From contig DASXUG010000002.1 in assembly GCA_036504995.1 (NCBI GenBank), positions 62,001-126,000 of the forward strand: a stretch of DNA of 64,000 nt, in the 5' to 3' direction. Below are positions 36,464-46,365 of the stretch, one piece after another (the stretch's first letter is position 1; the number at the start of each line of letters is the position of its first letter). The translations under genes and the position numbers were made by a program. The notes beneath the pieces are model-generated. The model was not told where the DNA came from, did no database searches, and worked only from the letters and a program-made list of their open reading frames with translations. This DNA is from DASXUG01 sp036504995. GTDB lineage: Bacteria; Pseudomonadota; Gammaproteobacteria; Burkholderiales; Methylophilaceae.

Positions 36464-36928
36464 ATGGACATTGGCATTAACGAAAAAGATCGTAAAAAAA
36501 TTGCGGAAGGATTATCTCACCTACTTGCAGACACTTACACGCTTTACCTTAAGACGCACTACTTCCACTGGAATGTTACAGGGCCAATGTTTAACACCTT
36601 GCATTTAATGTTTGAGACCCAATATAACGAATTAGCGTTAGCGGTAGATTTAGTGGCTGAGCGTATTCGTTCTTTAGATGTTTATGCACCAGGCACTTAT
36701 ACCCAGTTTTCAAAATTAACATCCATTGATGAACCTGATGGTGTTCCTAAAGCCACGGACATGATTAAAGAACTGGTTGCAGGACATGAAGCTGTAGTGC
36801 GCACTGCACGGTCTGTTTTCCCTGTAGTGGAAAAAGCATCAGATGAGGCCAGCGCAGACTTACTCACCCAACGCCTACAATTGCATGAAAAAACCGCTTG
36901 GATGTTACGTAGCTTGCTCGAGAAATAA
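36464..36928 (+). CDS. dps: Dps-family ferritin-like protein
   Basis: The 154-residue protein is of normal Dps length. The inter-subunit ferroxidase residues are recognisable: His32 and His35 in THYFHWNVTG, then His47 and Glu51 in LHLMFETQYNEL. A Dps dodecamer oxidises and stores iron using H2O2 and protects DNA. The N-terminal tail (MDIGINEKDRKKI) is short with a few lysines, so DNA binding is possible but not certain. It stands in its own transcription unit between the lipoprotein genes and trxB. Confidence 0.92.
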   Translation: MDIGINEKDRKKIAEGLSHLLADTYTLYLKTHYFHWNVTGPMFNTLHLMFETQYNELALAVDLVAERIRSLDVYAPGTYTQFSKLTSIDEPDGVPKATDMIKELVAGHEAVVRTARSVFPVVEKASDEASADLLTQRLQLHEKTAWMLRSLLEK

Positions 36929-37014
36929 TTTGCAATAAAAAATATTTAAAGTATTCGGGTAAAATAATGGTCAATTCACCAAATTAAGCCTATTTTTATC
37001 TGTTAGGAGTTTTT

Positions 37015-37965
37015 ATGTCTACCAAACACGCCCATTTATTAATTCTTGGGTCAGGGCCTGCGGGCTATTCAGCAGCCGTGTATGCGGCACGTGCCAACCT
37101 TAAACCTGTATTAATTACGGGGATTGCACAAGGCGGTCAGCTAATGACGACTACAGAAGTCGACAACTGGCCTGCAGATGCTGATGGCGTACAGGGACCA
37201 GAGTTGATGGAGCGCTTCCAGAAACATGCTGAACGCTTTAACACAGAAATGATTTTTGATCATATTCACACCACACACCTCACTGAGAAGCCGATTCGCC
37301 TAGTGGGTGACTCAGGTGAATATACTTGTGATGCACTGATTATTGCAACTGGCGCTTCAGCGCAGTATTTAGGTATACCAAGTGAAGAAAAATTCTCTGG
37401 TAAAGGTGTTTCAGCATGTGCAACATGTGATGGTTTTTTTTATAAAAACCAAGAAGTTGCAGTCATCGGTGGCGGTAATACAGCAGTTGAAGAAGCATTA
37501 TATTTAGCCAATATTGCAAGTAAAGTCACATTGGTTCATCGCCGCGACAAATTCAAAGCAGAGGCCATTTTGGTCGACAAACTCATGGCTCGCGTAGCTG
37601 AAGGTAAAATTGAACTACAGCTCTTCAATACCCTAGATGAAGTGTTGGGCGATGATATGGGCGTAACTGGCATGCGTATTAAAAATACGCAAACTAATGA
37701 AACTAAAGAGATTGCTTTGCGTGGCGTGTTTATTGCCATTGGTCACAAGCCTAATACCGATATCTTTGCAGGTCAGTTGGAGATGGAAGGTGGTTACATC
37801 GTCACCCAAGCAGGCCGCACAGGCAATGCCACAGCAACGAGCGTCCCTGGCGTATTTGCAGCAGGTGATGTGCAAGACCATATTTACCGTCAAGCCGTTA
37901 CTAGCGCTGGCACAGGCTGTATGGCCGCGCTGGATGCTGAACGTTATCTCACTAGCTTGAAATAA
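37015..37965 (+). CDS. trxB: Thioredoxin reductase
   Basis: The 316-residue flavoprotein has an FAD-binding GSGPAGYSAA (residues 12-21), the redox CATC (Cys135, Cys138) and an NADPH-binding GGGNTAVEEA. A second FAD motif FAAGDVQD lies near the C-terminus. It reduces thioredoxin with NADPH in the cytoplasm. TTAGGAG precedes the ATG. The smr gene follows 9 bp later and is probably co-transcribed. Confidence 0.97.
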   Translation: MSTKHAHLLILGSGPAGYSAAVYAARANLKPVLITGIAQGGQLMTTTEVDNWPADADGVQGPELMERFQKHAERFNTEMIFDHIHTTHLTEKPIRLVGDSGEYTCDALIIATGASAQYLGIPSEEKFSGKGVSACATCDGFFYKNQEVAVIGGGNTAVEEALYLANIASKVTLVHRRDKFKAEAILVDKLMARVAEGKIELQLFNTLDEVLGDDMGVTGMRIKNTQTNETKEIALRGVFIAIGHKPNTDIFAGQLEMEGGYIVTQAGRTGNATATSVPGVFAAGDVQDHIYRQAVTSAGTGCMAALDAERYLTSLK

Positions 37966-37973
37966 AAGAGATA

Positions 37974-38564
37974 ATGCATTTAGGTGCCACTAACGTAGCC
38001 CCTAATGTCAATATACATGTTGCCATGTCTGACAACGATGATGATTTAGATGAAGTCAAACTGTTTCGTGAAGCGGTTAAGGGCGCTCGCCCCTTAACCG
38101 CCTCACGCATACATCATCCCCCTATACATCCTAAGCCTACCCCAAAACAATTTATTCGTGATGAGCAACAAGCACTGCGCGACTCATTAAGCGACAGCTA
38201 CACCCCTGCTCATGAGCTTGAAACAGGGGAAGAACTTTTATATTTACGTGAGGGTCACTCGCCAGACATATTGAGTAAATTGCGACGCGGGCATTGGGTT
38301 GTGCAAGCAGCACTTGATTTACATGGCCTAGTGGTGGATGAGGCTAGACTTTATGTCGCGCAATTTTTAGCGGATTGCAAAAAACGTAATATACGCTGTG
38401 TACGTATCGTTCACGGCAAAGGCCTAGGCTCGCGCAACCGAGAACCTATACTCAAGCACAAACTTCGCAGCTGGTTGATGCAAAAAGACGAAGTCATAGC
38501 CTACGCTCAAGCTCGACAAGCAGATGGCGGCGGCGGTGCCGTCATTGTTTTACTTAAAGCCTAG
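37974..38564 (+). CDS. Smr-domain protein
   Basis: The 196-residue protein has a charged N-terminal half and a C-terminal Smr domain: LDLHGLVVDEARLYV, then VRIVHGKGLGS and a final GGAVIVLLK. The LDLHG and HGKG motifs mark the nuclease-type Smr domain found alone or at the end of MutS2. Stand-alone proteins of this kind (SmrA/SmrB/YdaL) cleave RNA or DNA, and SmrB acts on collided ribosomes in E. coli. Its exact type cannot be decided. A later in-frame ATG (MSDNDDDLDE) is possible but lacks a ribosome-binding site. Confidence 0.87.
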   Translation: MHLGATNVAPNVNIHVAMSDNDDDLDEVKLFREAVKGARPLTASRIHHPPIHPKPTPKQFIRDEQQALRDSLSDSYTPAHELETGEELLYLREGHSPDILSKLRRGHWVVQAALDLHGLVVDEARLYVAQFLADCKKRNIRCVRIVHGKGLGSRNREPILKHKLRSWLMQKDEVIAYAQARQADGGGGAVIVLLKA

Positions 38565-38808
38565 TGCTCTAATCTCAAAAGCCTAAATCCCAGAAATAAA
38601 GTATTTACTTAGCACTCATTTCAAGATACAAAACGAAATAATCGCGTCAATATGTAGTGATACAATCGCAACGCTTTTTGTCACAAGGCTGATTTTTTTG
38701 CACACATGTATGCCACTTAACTAGATTGCGCGTTATAGCCGTTGAGTTACCAAAATTATAATTAATTTAGCGAATGCTAATGATGAAGAGATTAAGTAAG
38801 GTACAAAT

Positions 38809-40182
38809 ATGAAAGTTAGTTTTTGGGCCTGTATTACTGGTGTGTTAATCGCGTCACTTTATCAAGTGGCAGCATATGCCGACGAAGTAGATGTTAAAAA
38901 CACCCAAGCTGTAAACAGAACAGAGATTGAATCAAGCCAAGCCAACTTAAGTAACCCCAACTTAGGTAGTTTAAGCTTAAAAGATGCAGAGCAACTATTT
39001 AAACAAAACAACCGTGAATTACTAGCCGCACAACGAGCAGTTGAGGCTAGTCAGGCAAATACTTTGTCTGCTGGGCAAAAACCTAACCCTGTGTTGTCAT
39101 TTGGTGTGTCGAGTATCGATTTAAATCGCAACCGAGCTAATGCCAACCCGAACAAAAGTACTGGCATTTTGAATGACACCTACAATAGCTCAGTACAAAT
39201 TAGCCAGTTGTTTGAGCGTGGCGACAAACGTAACCTGCGACTTGCCTCCGCTGAAACGGCCGTCAAAGCCGCTAAATTTGACCTAAAAGATACCCTCCGC
39301 CAGCAGCAACTAGCCCTCCAAAGCGCTTACTACGACTTATTGCTGGCACAAGACTCATTGCAAATCCAACAAACCAATGTTGATCTTTACGAAAAAACAT
39401 TACAAGCCGCTGATTTACGCCTTAAAGCTGGCGACATTGCCGCCTCTGACGTAGCACGCATACGTGTAGATGCTTTACGCGCTAAAAATGATTTAAGACA
39501 AGCCGTAGCAAATCAACAAAAAGCCCAAGCTAATTTGGCATACCTCATTGGTCGAGAACAAGTCGCTAATACAATTATTGCTAAGGATACTTGGCCTGCA
39601 GTGCAAGATAGCGCCACCTTAGCTTTGGATGAAAAATCGATTGCCCAACGCCCTGACGTGCAAGCTGCAGAAACCCGCACTCAACAAGCCATACAAAATA
39701 GACGCCTAGCCGAAGCACTCAAAACAAGAGATATTAATCTAGGCATGGGTTACCAGCACTTTCCAGGGCAGGAGCCAGGCGCTGGCGAAAACACAATTGG
39801 TGCAACAGTAAGTATTCCACTATTTACCAACTATCAATATCAAGGTGAAATTGCGCGCGCTGAAAATGATTACACCTCCGCGCTAGAAGCCAAAGAACAA
39901 ACCAGTGCTGCGGCACTGGGTGAAGTTGAGCGCGCAAAAGCTGACCTTGACGCAGCGGTTGATAAAGTACGTAGATTCGACACGCAAATGCTTTCTGAAG
40001 CACAACAAGCTGCAGATGCCGCCGAGTTTGCTTATCAACATGGCGCGATGGGCGTGACCGACTTGCTAGATTCACGCCGCATTTTGCGTGCATTGCAACT
40101 AGATGCAGTGAGTGTACGTGCTGATTACGCAAAATCTCTAGCGGTATGGCAAGCCGCAACACATGTTGAAAACAATCCTTAA
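38809..40182 (+). CDS. czcC: Outer-membrane factor of a CzcCBA/CusCBA-type metal efflux system
   Basis: The 457-residue TolC-family protein has a signal peptide ending near AAYA and two copies of the outer-membrane efflux domain, with long coiled-coil helices rich in Ala, Gln and Lys (for example SLKDAEQLFKQNN and ADLDAAVDKVRRF). It forms the outer-membrane channel of the tripartite pump encoded with the next two genes. CzcC is a best guess for the type. It lacks an obvious lipobox. It overlaps the longest frame of the adaptor gene by 20 bp. Confidence 0.85.
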   Translation: MKVSFWACITGVLIASLYQVAAYADEVDVKNTQAVNRTEIESSQANLSNPNLGSLSLKDAEQLFKQNNRELLAAQRAVEASQANTLSAGQKPNPVLSFGVSSIDLNRNRANANPNKSTGILNDTYNSSVQISQLFERGDKRNLRLASAETAVKAAKFDLKDTLRQQQLALQSAYYDLLLAQDSLQIQQTNVDLYEKTLQAADLRLKAGDIAASDVARIRVDALRAKNDLRQAVANQQKAQANLAYLIGREQVANTIIAKDTWPAVQDSATLALDEKSIAQRPDVQAAETRTQQAIQNRRLAEALKTRDINLGMGYQHFPGQEPGAGENTIGATVSIPLFTNYQYQGEIARAENDYTSALEAKEQTSAAALGEVERAKADLDAAVDKVRRFDTQMLSEAQQAADAAEFAYQHGAMGVTDLLDSRRILRALQLDAVSVRADYAKSLAVWQAATHVENNP

Positions 40183-41344
40183 AAGCCATCATTCATCGAA
40201 AGTAAAAGCTATGAAGCATTTTTCTATGCCCAAATTGTATTTGATTTTACTGTGCAGTATCGCGAGTTATCCAATTTATGCTGCAGATAAACCAGCAGCA
40301 ACTCCTGCCATTAGCAAAGTAAGCAACAGTAATGAAGTAGTGTTAACACCAAATTCACCGCAGCTCACCAGCTTAAGAATTGAAACAGTCACTGATATGA
40401 TCGCCCCAGCGGCTGAACCACTCAACGGTAAAATATCGTTTGATGAAAATCATACTGCGCGCATTAACTCGCCAGTAGTGGGCCGTGCAACCAGCATCAA
40501 AGCACAGATTGGCGACTCAGTTAAAGCTGGACAAGTACTGATGGTAATGGACTCCCCCGATTTAGGCAGTGCAGTCGCCGATGCGCGTAAGGCAGAAGCT
40601 GATTTACAACTCAAACGCCAAGCTTTGGAACGCAACCGTATGCTACTTCAAGGCGGCGTTATTGCCCGTAAAGAGCTTGAAAATAGCCAAGCAGATTTAT
40701 CCGAATCACAAGCAGAAGCCGAACGTGCCAATGCGCGCCTAAAGAACCTCGGCGCCTCCCGTGGCAACAATGAAAGCTATGCAGTGCGCTCACCCATCAC
40801 AGGTATTGTGGTTGATAGAAAAGTAAACCCAAGTAGCGAAGTTCGACCAGATGCGACAGACCCACTTTTTATTATTACCAACCCTAACTTTTTGTGGGCA
40901 AATATTGATTTACCAGAACGTGATTTAAGCAAAGTGGCTGTCGGTCAAGCCGTGTCTGTGCAAGTGGATGCATATCCGAATGAAGTGTTTAGCGGCACTG
41001 TAAAATCCATCGGTGTGATGCTAGACCCAACCACTCGTCGCGTTCCCGTACGCTGCTCCATTGACAGCAAAGGCAAACTCAAGCCAGAAATGTACGCACG
41101 CATCACTCCCCTTAGTCAGCAAAATAATAAGGTGATACGCCTACCCAATAGTGCCTTAATCACGGAAGGTTTATATAGCTATGTATTTGTCGAAGAAACA
41201 CCCAATCACCTTAAAAAACGTCGCGTAACACTAGATTTGCAAGAGCGCGAATACGCTACTGTTAAAGAGGGGCTCAAAGCTGGTGAGCGCGTAGTCACAG
41301 TAGGAGCGATTTTATTAAACTCCGAATTATCAGCTGGTCAGTAA
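40163..41344 (+). CDS. czcB: Periplasmic adaptor of metal efflux RND system (CzcB/CusB-like)
   Basis: The membrane-fusion protein is 393 residues from the first possible ATG. A second ATG at 40211 (MKHFSMPKLYLIL) starts closer to the signal peptide that ends near YPIYAAD and may be the true start. Domains in order are a beta-barrel/lipoyl half (PVVGRATSIKAQIGDSVKAGQVLMVM), a coiled-coil hairpin (RKAEADLQLKRQALERNRMLLQGG), the second lipoyl half (VRSPITGIVVDRKVNP) and membrane-proximal domains. It links the inner-membrane pump to the outer-membrane factor. No His-rich N-terminal metal-binding tail is visible. Confidence 0.87.
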   Translation: MLKTILKSHHSSKVKAMKHFSMPKLYLILLCSIASYPIYAADKPAATPAISKVSNSNEVVLTPNSPQLTSLRIETVTDMIAPAAEPLNGKISFDENHTARINSPVVGRATSIKAQIGDSVKAGQVLMVMDSPDLGSAVADARKAEADLQLKRQALERNRMLLQGGVIARKELENSQADLSESQAEAERANARLKNLGASRGNNESYAVRSPITGIVVDRKVNPSSEVRPDATDPLFIITNPNFLWANIDLPERDLSKVAVGQAVSVQVDAYPNEVFSGTVKSIGVMLDPTTRRVPVRCSIDSKGKLKPEMYARITPLSQQNNKVIRLPNSALITEGLYSYVFVEETPNHLKKRRVTLDLQEREYATVKEGLKAGERVVTVGAILLNSELSAGQ

Positions 41345-41386
41345 TTAGCCCCTATTGAAGCGCACCCTATTTTTAAAGAATAGATT

Positions 41387-44300
41387 ATGTTAAAAAATCT
41401 TATTACCTTCTCATTGCAGCAACGTGTATTCGTACTTATTGGTGCAATTGTAGTCGCCATCGCGGGTTGGGTTGCCGTACAGAATCTACCGATTGAGGCG
41501 TTCCCTGATGTTGAGGATGTCCACGTGATTATCGTCACCCAGGCACCTGGTCTAGCCCCTGAAGAGGTGGAACGTGTAGTATCACTATCCATTGAGCATG
41601 GCATGAGTGGCGTGCCGCACTTGAGCCAAATGCGCTCAGTGTCAATTACGGGGTTATCTGTTGTCACACTTACTTTTTCTGAAAAAACAGATGACTATTT
41701 TGCGCGCCAACAAGTGCTAGAGCGCTTACAAAGTGTCAATTTACCCACAGGATTACAACCATCCCTTGCGCCGCTCACGACCGCTGTAGGTGAAATTTAT
41801 CGCTTTTTAATCGAAGCGCCTAAAGATATGCCGCAGCGCGAGATCCGCGCTATCCAAGACTGGAAAGTAATCCCTCAACTGCGCACAGTGCCAGGCGTGG
41901 CTGACATCACCAGCTTTGGTGGCACAGTCAAAGAGTATCAAGTTCGCCTTAATCCCTATTTATTGAAGAAATTTGACGTCAGCATCGACCAAGTTAATCA
42001 GGCTATTAGCAACAACAGCAGCAATGTCGGTGGCGGCCTCATGCATCGTGGCGATGAATCATTGGTGGTACGTGGTATCGGGTTGTATCAGTCTCTGGAC
42101 GATATTGCGCAAACTGTCATCGTTTCACGGGCTGGCAAACCTATTTTGGTGAGTGATGTGGGCGAAGTGATCATTGGCGACAGACCTCGCTCAGGCATCG
42201 TGTCATTTAATCAGCAAGACGATATCGTTGAAGGCATCGTCTTAATGAACAAAGGACAAAACCCTGCAAAAGTAATTGCGGAGCTACGTCAGAAAGTCGA
42301 AATGGTCAATCAAACGCTCCCTGCTGGCGTGAAAATTGTTCCATTCTACGATCGCACTAAACTTATCAACCACACAGTACACACAGTTACAGAAAACTTA
42401 ATTGTGGGCGCCTTGTTAGTCGTAGCAATCTTGGTTGTGTTCTTACGCAATTGGCGCGCCGCATTGATCGTAGCATCTGTGATTCCACTCTCATTACTAT
42501 TTGCCTTTATTATTATGGATATTAAGGGCGTATCCGCCAATTTGATCTCCCTTGGGGCGGTAGACTTTGGGATTATCATCGACAGTGCGGTGGTGCTGGT
42601 TGAAGCGTTGATGGTTAAGCTTGCATTGACGCAAGTGGATAAATTTCCCCAACATGCAAGCTATGGTTGGCGCATTCAAACCTTGAAAAACACAGCGATT
42701 GAGATGGGGCACCCTATCTTGTTCTCAAAGGCCATCATTATCATTGCATTCTTGCCTATCTTCACCTTTCAACGTGTTGAAGGCAAAATTTTCTCGCCCA
42801 TGGCATTTACCTTAAGCTTTGCCTTATTGGGTGCGATTATTTTAACGCTTACTCTGATCCCTGCCTTGCTTTCATACACCATGCGTCGCGAAGATATGGC
42901 TGAAAAACACAGCACTTGGATGCATGCCATTCAAGAAGCTTACAAAGACTTCTTAATTGCTATGGGTAAGGTTCGCATCCCTGTAGTCATTGTATCGGTT
43001 GCGTTATTAGTATTATCTCTAGCTTTGTCACCCATGCTTGGCTCAGAGTTTTTACCTAAGTTAGATGAGGGTAATATTTGGCTTACGGTTGATTTACCGC
43101 CGTCCGCTGGCTTAGAGAAAACCAAAGAAATCGAACGCCACATTAGAAAAATTCTCACCTCATACGAAGAAGTTAACTTAGTAGTCTCTCATGTAGGTAG
43201 GCCAGATGACGGTACAGACCCCAAAGGGCCTAGCCATATGGAGATCTTGGCGGATTTAAAACCAAAAGGTGAATGGAAAAACTTCACCGATAAAGAAGCG
43301 CTGATTAAAAGTATGTCACAAAGGATTCATCAGATCCCTGGCATCCCGACTAACTTCTCACAAGTGATTCAAGACAGTGTAGAAGAAGCACTATCAGGTG
43401 TTAAAGGTGAAATTGCCGTCAAAATTTTTGGTCCAGATTTAGCCATACTGGAACAAAAAGCGGATGAAATCGTGAATGTAATGAATACTGTGCGCGGTGC
43501 TACAGATGTTGCTGCAGTACGTATTTCAGGTAACTCAGAGCTGGACATCACCTTAGACCGCACCAAGTTGTCGCGCTATGGCTTATCTGTCAACGACGTT
43601 AATACTACGGTGCAAACTGCCCTTGCAGGCAATGCGGCCAATACCTTTTACGATGGTGACCGCCGCTTTGATGTTACCTTAAGATTAGATAGACCTTATC
43701 GTGACGGGGTAGATGATATTGATGAGTTGCCAATCACCCTACCTGATGGTGCTGGTAGCATTCCCCTCAGCGAAGTTGCAGATGTTTCGGTGAAGCAAGG
43801 CGCTTCACGAGTAAGTCGCGAAGGTGTTTCGCGCATCGTTTCAATCAAGGCCAACCTGACAGATCGTGACCAAGGTAGCTTTGTAAAAGAGGCGATGGAA
43901 AAAGTGAATGCTCAGGTTAAGTTACCTCCTGGCTACACCATGACATGGGGCGGTCAATTTGAAAACCAGCAACGTGCGATGAAGCGTTTAATGGTGATTG
44001 TGCCGCTCTCTGTATTACTCATATTCATTTTACTGTTCTGGGCATTTAAATCGGTTAGAAATGCTTTGCTTGTGCTGCTAATGATCCCCTTTACCTTAAT
44101 TGGCGGTTTGGGTGGTCTGTGGCTTGCAGGATTACACTTATCAGTTTCTGCCGCTGTTGGTTTTATTGCACTCGCGGGTATTTCCGTGCAAAACGGCGTG
44201 ATTATGGTGGAGCAAATCAAACACTTAATTTTAGAAGGTACAGCCGTTGCTGAGGCAGTTTTAGAGGGGGCTGTAGCGCGCCTAAGACCCATATTAATGA

Positions 44301-44497
44301 CTGCGTTGATGGCAGGCCTGGGGTTAATGCCAGCCGCACTATCACACAGCATAGGCTCTGAAACACAACGCCCATTTGCCGTGGTAATTGTGGGTGGCTT
44401 GGTGACTGCAACCTTCTTTACCTTGCTGCTGTTGCCGCTACTGTTCCCTTACTTCTCAGATGAGAAAAAAGCACAGGCTTGGCGCGGCGAGCAATAG
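41387..44497 (+). CDS. czcA: Heavy-metal efflux RND permease (CzcA/CusA family)
   Basis: The 1036-residue permease has the 12-helix RND plan with two large periplasmic loops. The helix IV motif VDFGIIIDSAVVLVE carries the Asp/Asp/Glu triad of the heavy-metal HME-RND branch. Typical blocks are LPIEAFPDVEDV near the N-terminus, GNIWLTVDLPPSAGLEKT, and QNGVIMVEQIKHLI in the C-terminal half. It exports divalent or monovalent metal ions by proton antiport; the metal (Zn/Co/Cd/Ni or Cu/Ag) is not fixed by sequence. Copper is tempting given the copper enzymes in the window, but that is speculation. Last gene of the czcCBA-like operon. Confidence 0.92.
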   Translation: MLKNLITFSLQQRVFVLIGAIVVAIAGWVAVQNLPIEAFPDVEDVHVIIVTQAPGLAPEEVERVVSLSIEHGMSGVPHLSQMRSVSITGLSVVTLTFSEKTDDYFARQQVLERLQSVNLPTGLQPSLAPLTTAVGEIYRFLIEAPKDMPQREIRAIQDWKVIPQLRTVPGVADITSFGGTVKEYQVRLNPYLLKKFDVSIDQVNQAISNNSSNVGGGLMHRGDESLVVRGIGLYQSLDDIAQTVIVSRAGKPILVSDVGEVIIGDRPRSGIVSFNQQDDIVEGIVLMNKGQNPAKVIAELRQKVEMVNQTLPAGVKIVPFYDRTKLINHTVHTVTENLIVGALLVVAILVVFLRNWRAALIVASVIPLSLLFAFIIMDIKGVSANLISLGAVDFGIIIDSAVVLVEALMVKLALTQVDKFPQHASYGWRIQTLKNTAIEMGHPILFSKAIIIIAFLPIFTFQRVEGKIFSPMAFTLSFALLGAIILTLTLIPALLSYTMRREDMAEKHSTWMHAIQEAYKDFLIAMGKVRIPVVIVSVALLVLSLALSPMLGSEFLPKLDEGNIWLTVDLPPSAGLEKTKEIERHIRKILTSYEEVNLVVSHVGRPDDGTDPKGPSHMEILADLKPKGEWKNFTDKEALIKSMSQRIHQIPGIPTNFSQVIQDSVEEALSGVKGEIAVKIFGPDLAILEQKADEIVNVMNTVRGATDVAAVRISGNSELDITLDRTKLSRYGLSVNDVNTTVQTALAGNAANTFYDGDRRFDVTLRLDRPYRDGVDDIDELPITLPDGAGSIPLSEVADVSVKQGASRVSREGVSRIVSIKANLTDRDQGSFVKEAMEKVNAQVKLPPGYTMTWGGQFENQQRAMKRLMVIVPLSVLLIFILLFWAFKSVRNALLVLLMIPFTLIGGLGGLWLAGLHLSVSAAVGFIALAGISVQNGVIMVEQIKHLILEGTAVAEAVLEGAVARLRPILMTALMAGLGLMPAALSHSIGSETQRPFAVVIVGGLVTATFFTLLLLPLLFPYFSDEKKAQAWRGEQ

Positions 44498-44830
44498 ACA
44501 ATTTTAGCCACATTCACCCCCTTGAAATCTCTCTCAACAGTTGCTGGAGATTTCAAGGCTTGAGTAGCATCCGACAAACTTAATCAGTACACCCAATAAA
44601 TTTAAGCACTATTAATGAGGGGGACCATATTGACACAAAAATGTCATCCTAATACCTACAAATTAGCTATAAACTAATTACTAATAATAAAAGCAAAAAT
44701 CGGATAGTTTAATAACGATTGCTCAAAAGATAGCAACTATTCACACAAGTCTAGCCCGCTGAAAATAAAAATAAAGCTACTATCTAAGCCAAAGTAATAC
44801 TCGAGGGGTAATTAAAAACAGGGAACTTTT
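44498..44830. other. Intergenic stretch downstream of the metal efflux operon
   Basis: A hairpin lies at 44521-44557, with CTTGAAATCTC and GAGATTTCAAG arms and a 15-nt loop but no T tract. It may end the efflux operon. The remaining AT-rich 270 bp hold no gene I can support, and presumably carry the promoter of the DUF535 gene. Confidence 0.5.
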
Positions 44831-45754
44831 GTGTTTATTAATATGTTTAAACAATCACTCTTTCTCAAAGTAAAGTCTAGCAAATTACTCGTAGTAGATT
44901 TCATGAAAAGTATTTCCAAGCTTGGCTATGGACATCTCTTTCCATCGACTAGGCAGGTTACCTATAGGCTTCGCACTTCTTACTTTCCCAAAAGCTGGAA
45001 TACCCAACAGCAACTAGACGCACTCCTCACTCACTACCAGCTGCTAAAGTCGCTTCCTAAGTTTCTTGATGTAACGCACGGTCAACAGAATAAGATTTTA
45101 GAGCTAAATGAATACTCTAAAAACTTAATACTTTCTTGCGCTTTGCCAAAACAACTCAGCCCACAAGGAGAGGTATCTCTAAGCTTAGTTAAAAATGACG
45201 CTACTCTAATGTCCATTCCATTTACATTGGGACACAGCAACAACGAGCTCGTTATTTACATTTGGTCTATTGAAAAAGTATCAGTTGATATGAGTAGCCT
45301 GTTTCCAATCTACAAAGACTTTAGCGGCCTAAGAACGCAAGATTTAATGATGGAAATGATATGCTTACTCGCCAAGAAAATTGGCGCTCATAAGATAATG
45401 GCGATTGCAGATGAGAGTCGTCGACACCAAATACGTTCCTCATTTAGTTACTTAAGAAAAAACCACTTAGAGTTTAGTTATGACGAGCTGTGGTTACATC
45501 ATCATGGCGTTAAAGTTACCAATGAGTTTTATGAGATTCCCCATGAACGCCATAGCGTCATAGCAGATACGGCTCCAGTCAATAAACGCGAAATGCTTGC
45601 CAAACGCTACTTAATACTTAGTAAAATTAGCAAGACATTTGACACATTACAATACTATATTCACTTCTCGCTTATTACCAAGTTAATTACTGAGGTCATG
45701 AGTGGACTAACTTTTTTCTACAATGTCTATGATAGTTTCCAAGGCTCTATTTAG
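44831..45754 (+). CDS. DUF535 (VirK/YbjX-family) protein
   Basis: The 307-residue protein matches the VirK/YbjX family in pattern: an N-terminal YRLRTSYFPKSW, a middle region with SLVKNDATLMSIPFTLG, and GLRTQDLMMEMICLLAKKIGAHKIMAIADESRR. A late KREMLAKRYLIL matches the basic RKRY block. YbjX and VirK are cytoplasmic and linked to outer-membrane protein secretion, peptide resistance or persistence, but the biochemical role is unknown. The frame starts with GTG; an ATG four codons later (MFKQSLF) is an alternative. Confidence 0.78.
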   Translation: MFINMFKQSLFLKVKSSKLLVVDFMKSISKLGYGHLFPSTRQVTYRLRTSYFPKSWNTQQQLDALLTHYQLLKSLPKFLDVTHGQQNKILELNEYSKNLILSCALPKQLSPQGEVSLSLVKNDATLMSIPFTLGHSNNELVIYIWSIEKVSVDMSSLFPIYKDFSGLRTQDLMMEMICLLAKKIGAHKIMAIADESRRHQIRSSFSYLRKNHLEFSYDELWLHHHGVKVTNEFYEIPHERHSVIADTAPVNKREMLAKRYLILSKISKTFDTLQYYIHFSLITKLITEVMSGLTFFYNVYDSFQGSI

Positions 45755-45768
45755 AGATTAAGTAAACA

Positions 45769-46038
45769 TTAATACTTGGGAACAGGAGTAATAAGCTGAC
45801 GGGCAATATCCTGCAACTCTATTTTTGCATCCAAGAATTCTTCATAAGAATGTCCACCAGACCGCGCATACCAATAACGGCTATTCCATTCATCAGGCTC
45901 CATTTTGTGCAGTACAGCGTGTATCCAGCAAGCGATGGGGCTATTGTAATTTTGCGCGATGTTATGCGCGGCATGCCAATCGCCATTAATGGCAGACTGA
46001 ACAGCTAAAATTAGCTGTTGATGAACACTTTCACTCAT
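45769..46038 (-). CDS. Small protein of unknown function
   Basis: From the ATG at 46038 the protein has 89 residues (a TTG six codons earlier is less likely). Its ATG overlaps the stop region of the upstream GIY-YIG gene by 8 bp (ATGAGTGA), suggesting translational coupling. The sequence is Trp-rich: GDWHAAHNIAQNY, IACWIHAVLHKMEPDEWNSRYWY. I have seen this pattern in short conserved hypothetical proteins of proteobacteria but know no function. No signal peptide. Confidence 0.7.
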   Translation of the reverse strand: MSESVHQQLILAVQSAINGDWHAAHNIAQNYNSPIACWIHAVLHKMEPDEWNSRYWYARSGGHSYEEFLDAKIELQDIARQLITPVPKY

Positions 46039-46333
46039 GGGAAATATCAGTCGCAAAAAATGATAGTTTTTTAGCTCTTGCTAAGCGTTTTAATTTTGCC
46101 TCGGCAACACTTGCACTCGAACGATCTGGATAGGATTTTGCAGCTAAAATTTGCAGCGGTGGAAAAGCGCGGGTGTACCGCGCGCCTTTGCCTTGTTGAT
46201 GCGCATTAAAACGCGCAGTTAAATCATTAGTGATGCCTGCGTAATAGCTACCACCTACACACTCTAGGAGATAGAGATACCAAGTATTGACCGCATCAAA
46301 AGTTGCGATTTCATCTAGCGTTTGCTCGGCCAT
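46031..46333 (-). CDS. GIY-YIG nuclease-fold protein (UPF0213/YhbQ type)
   Basis: The 100-residue protein is a stand-alone GIY-YIG domain: YLYLLECVGGSYYAGITND supplies the paired GIY/YIG-type strands (YLL and YAG). The catalytic Arg is in LTARFNAHQQGKGARYTR and a Glu follows in VAEAKLKRL. YhbQ-type proteins have been reported to cut DNA in vitro, but their role is uncertain. It lies 32 bp downstream of the beta-ketoacyl synthase gene on the same strand, so it may share its transcript. Confidence 0.85.
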   Translation of the reverse strand: MAEQTLDEIATFDAVNTWYLYLLECVGGSYYAGITNDLTARFNAHQQGKGARYTRAFPPLQILAAKSYPDRSSASVAEAKLKRLARAKKLSFFATDISHE

Positions 46334-46365
46334 TTTGATTTCTGATTGTGGCGTCTCTGCTACAG

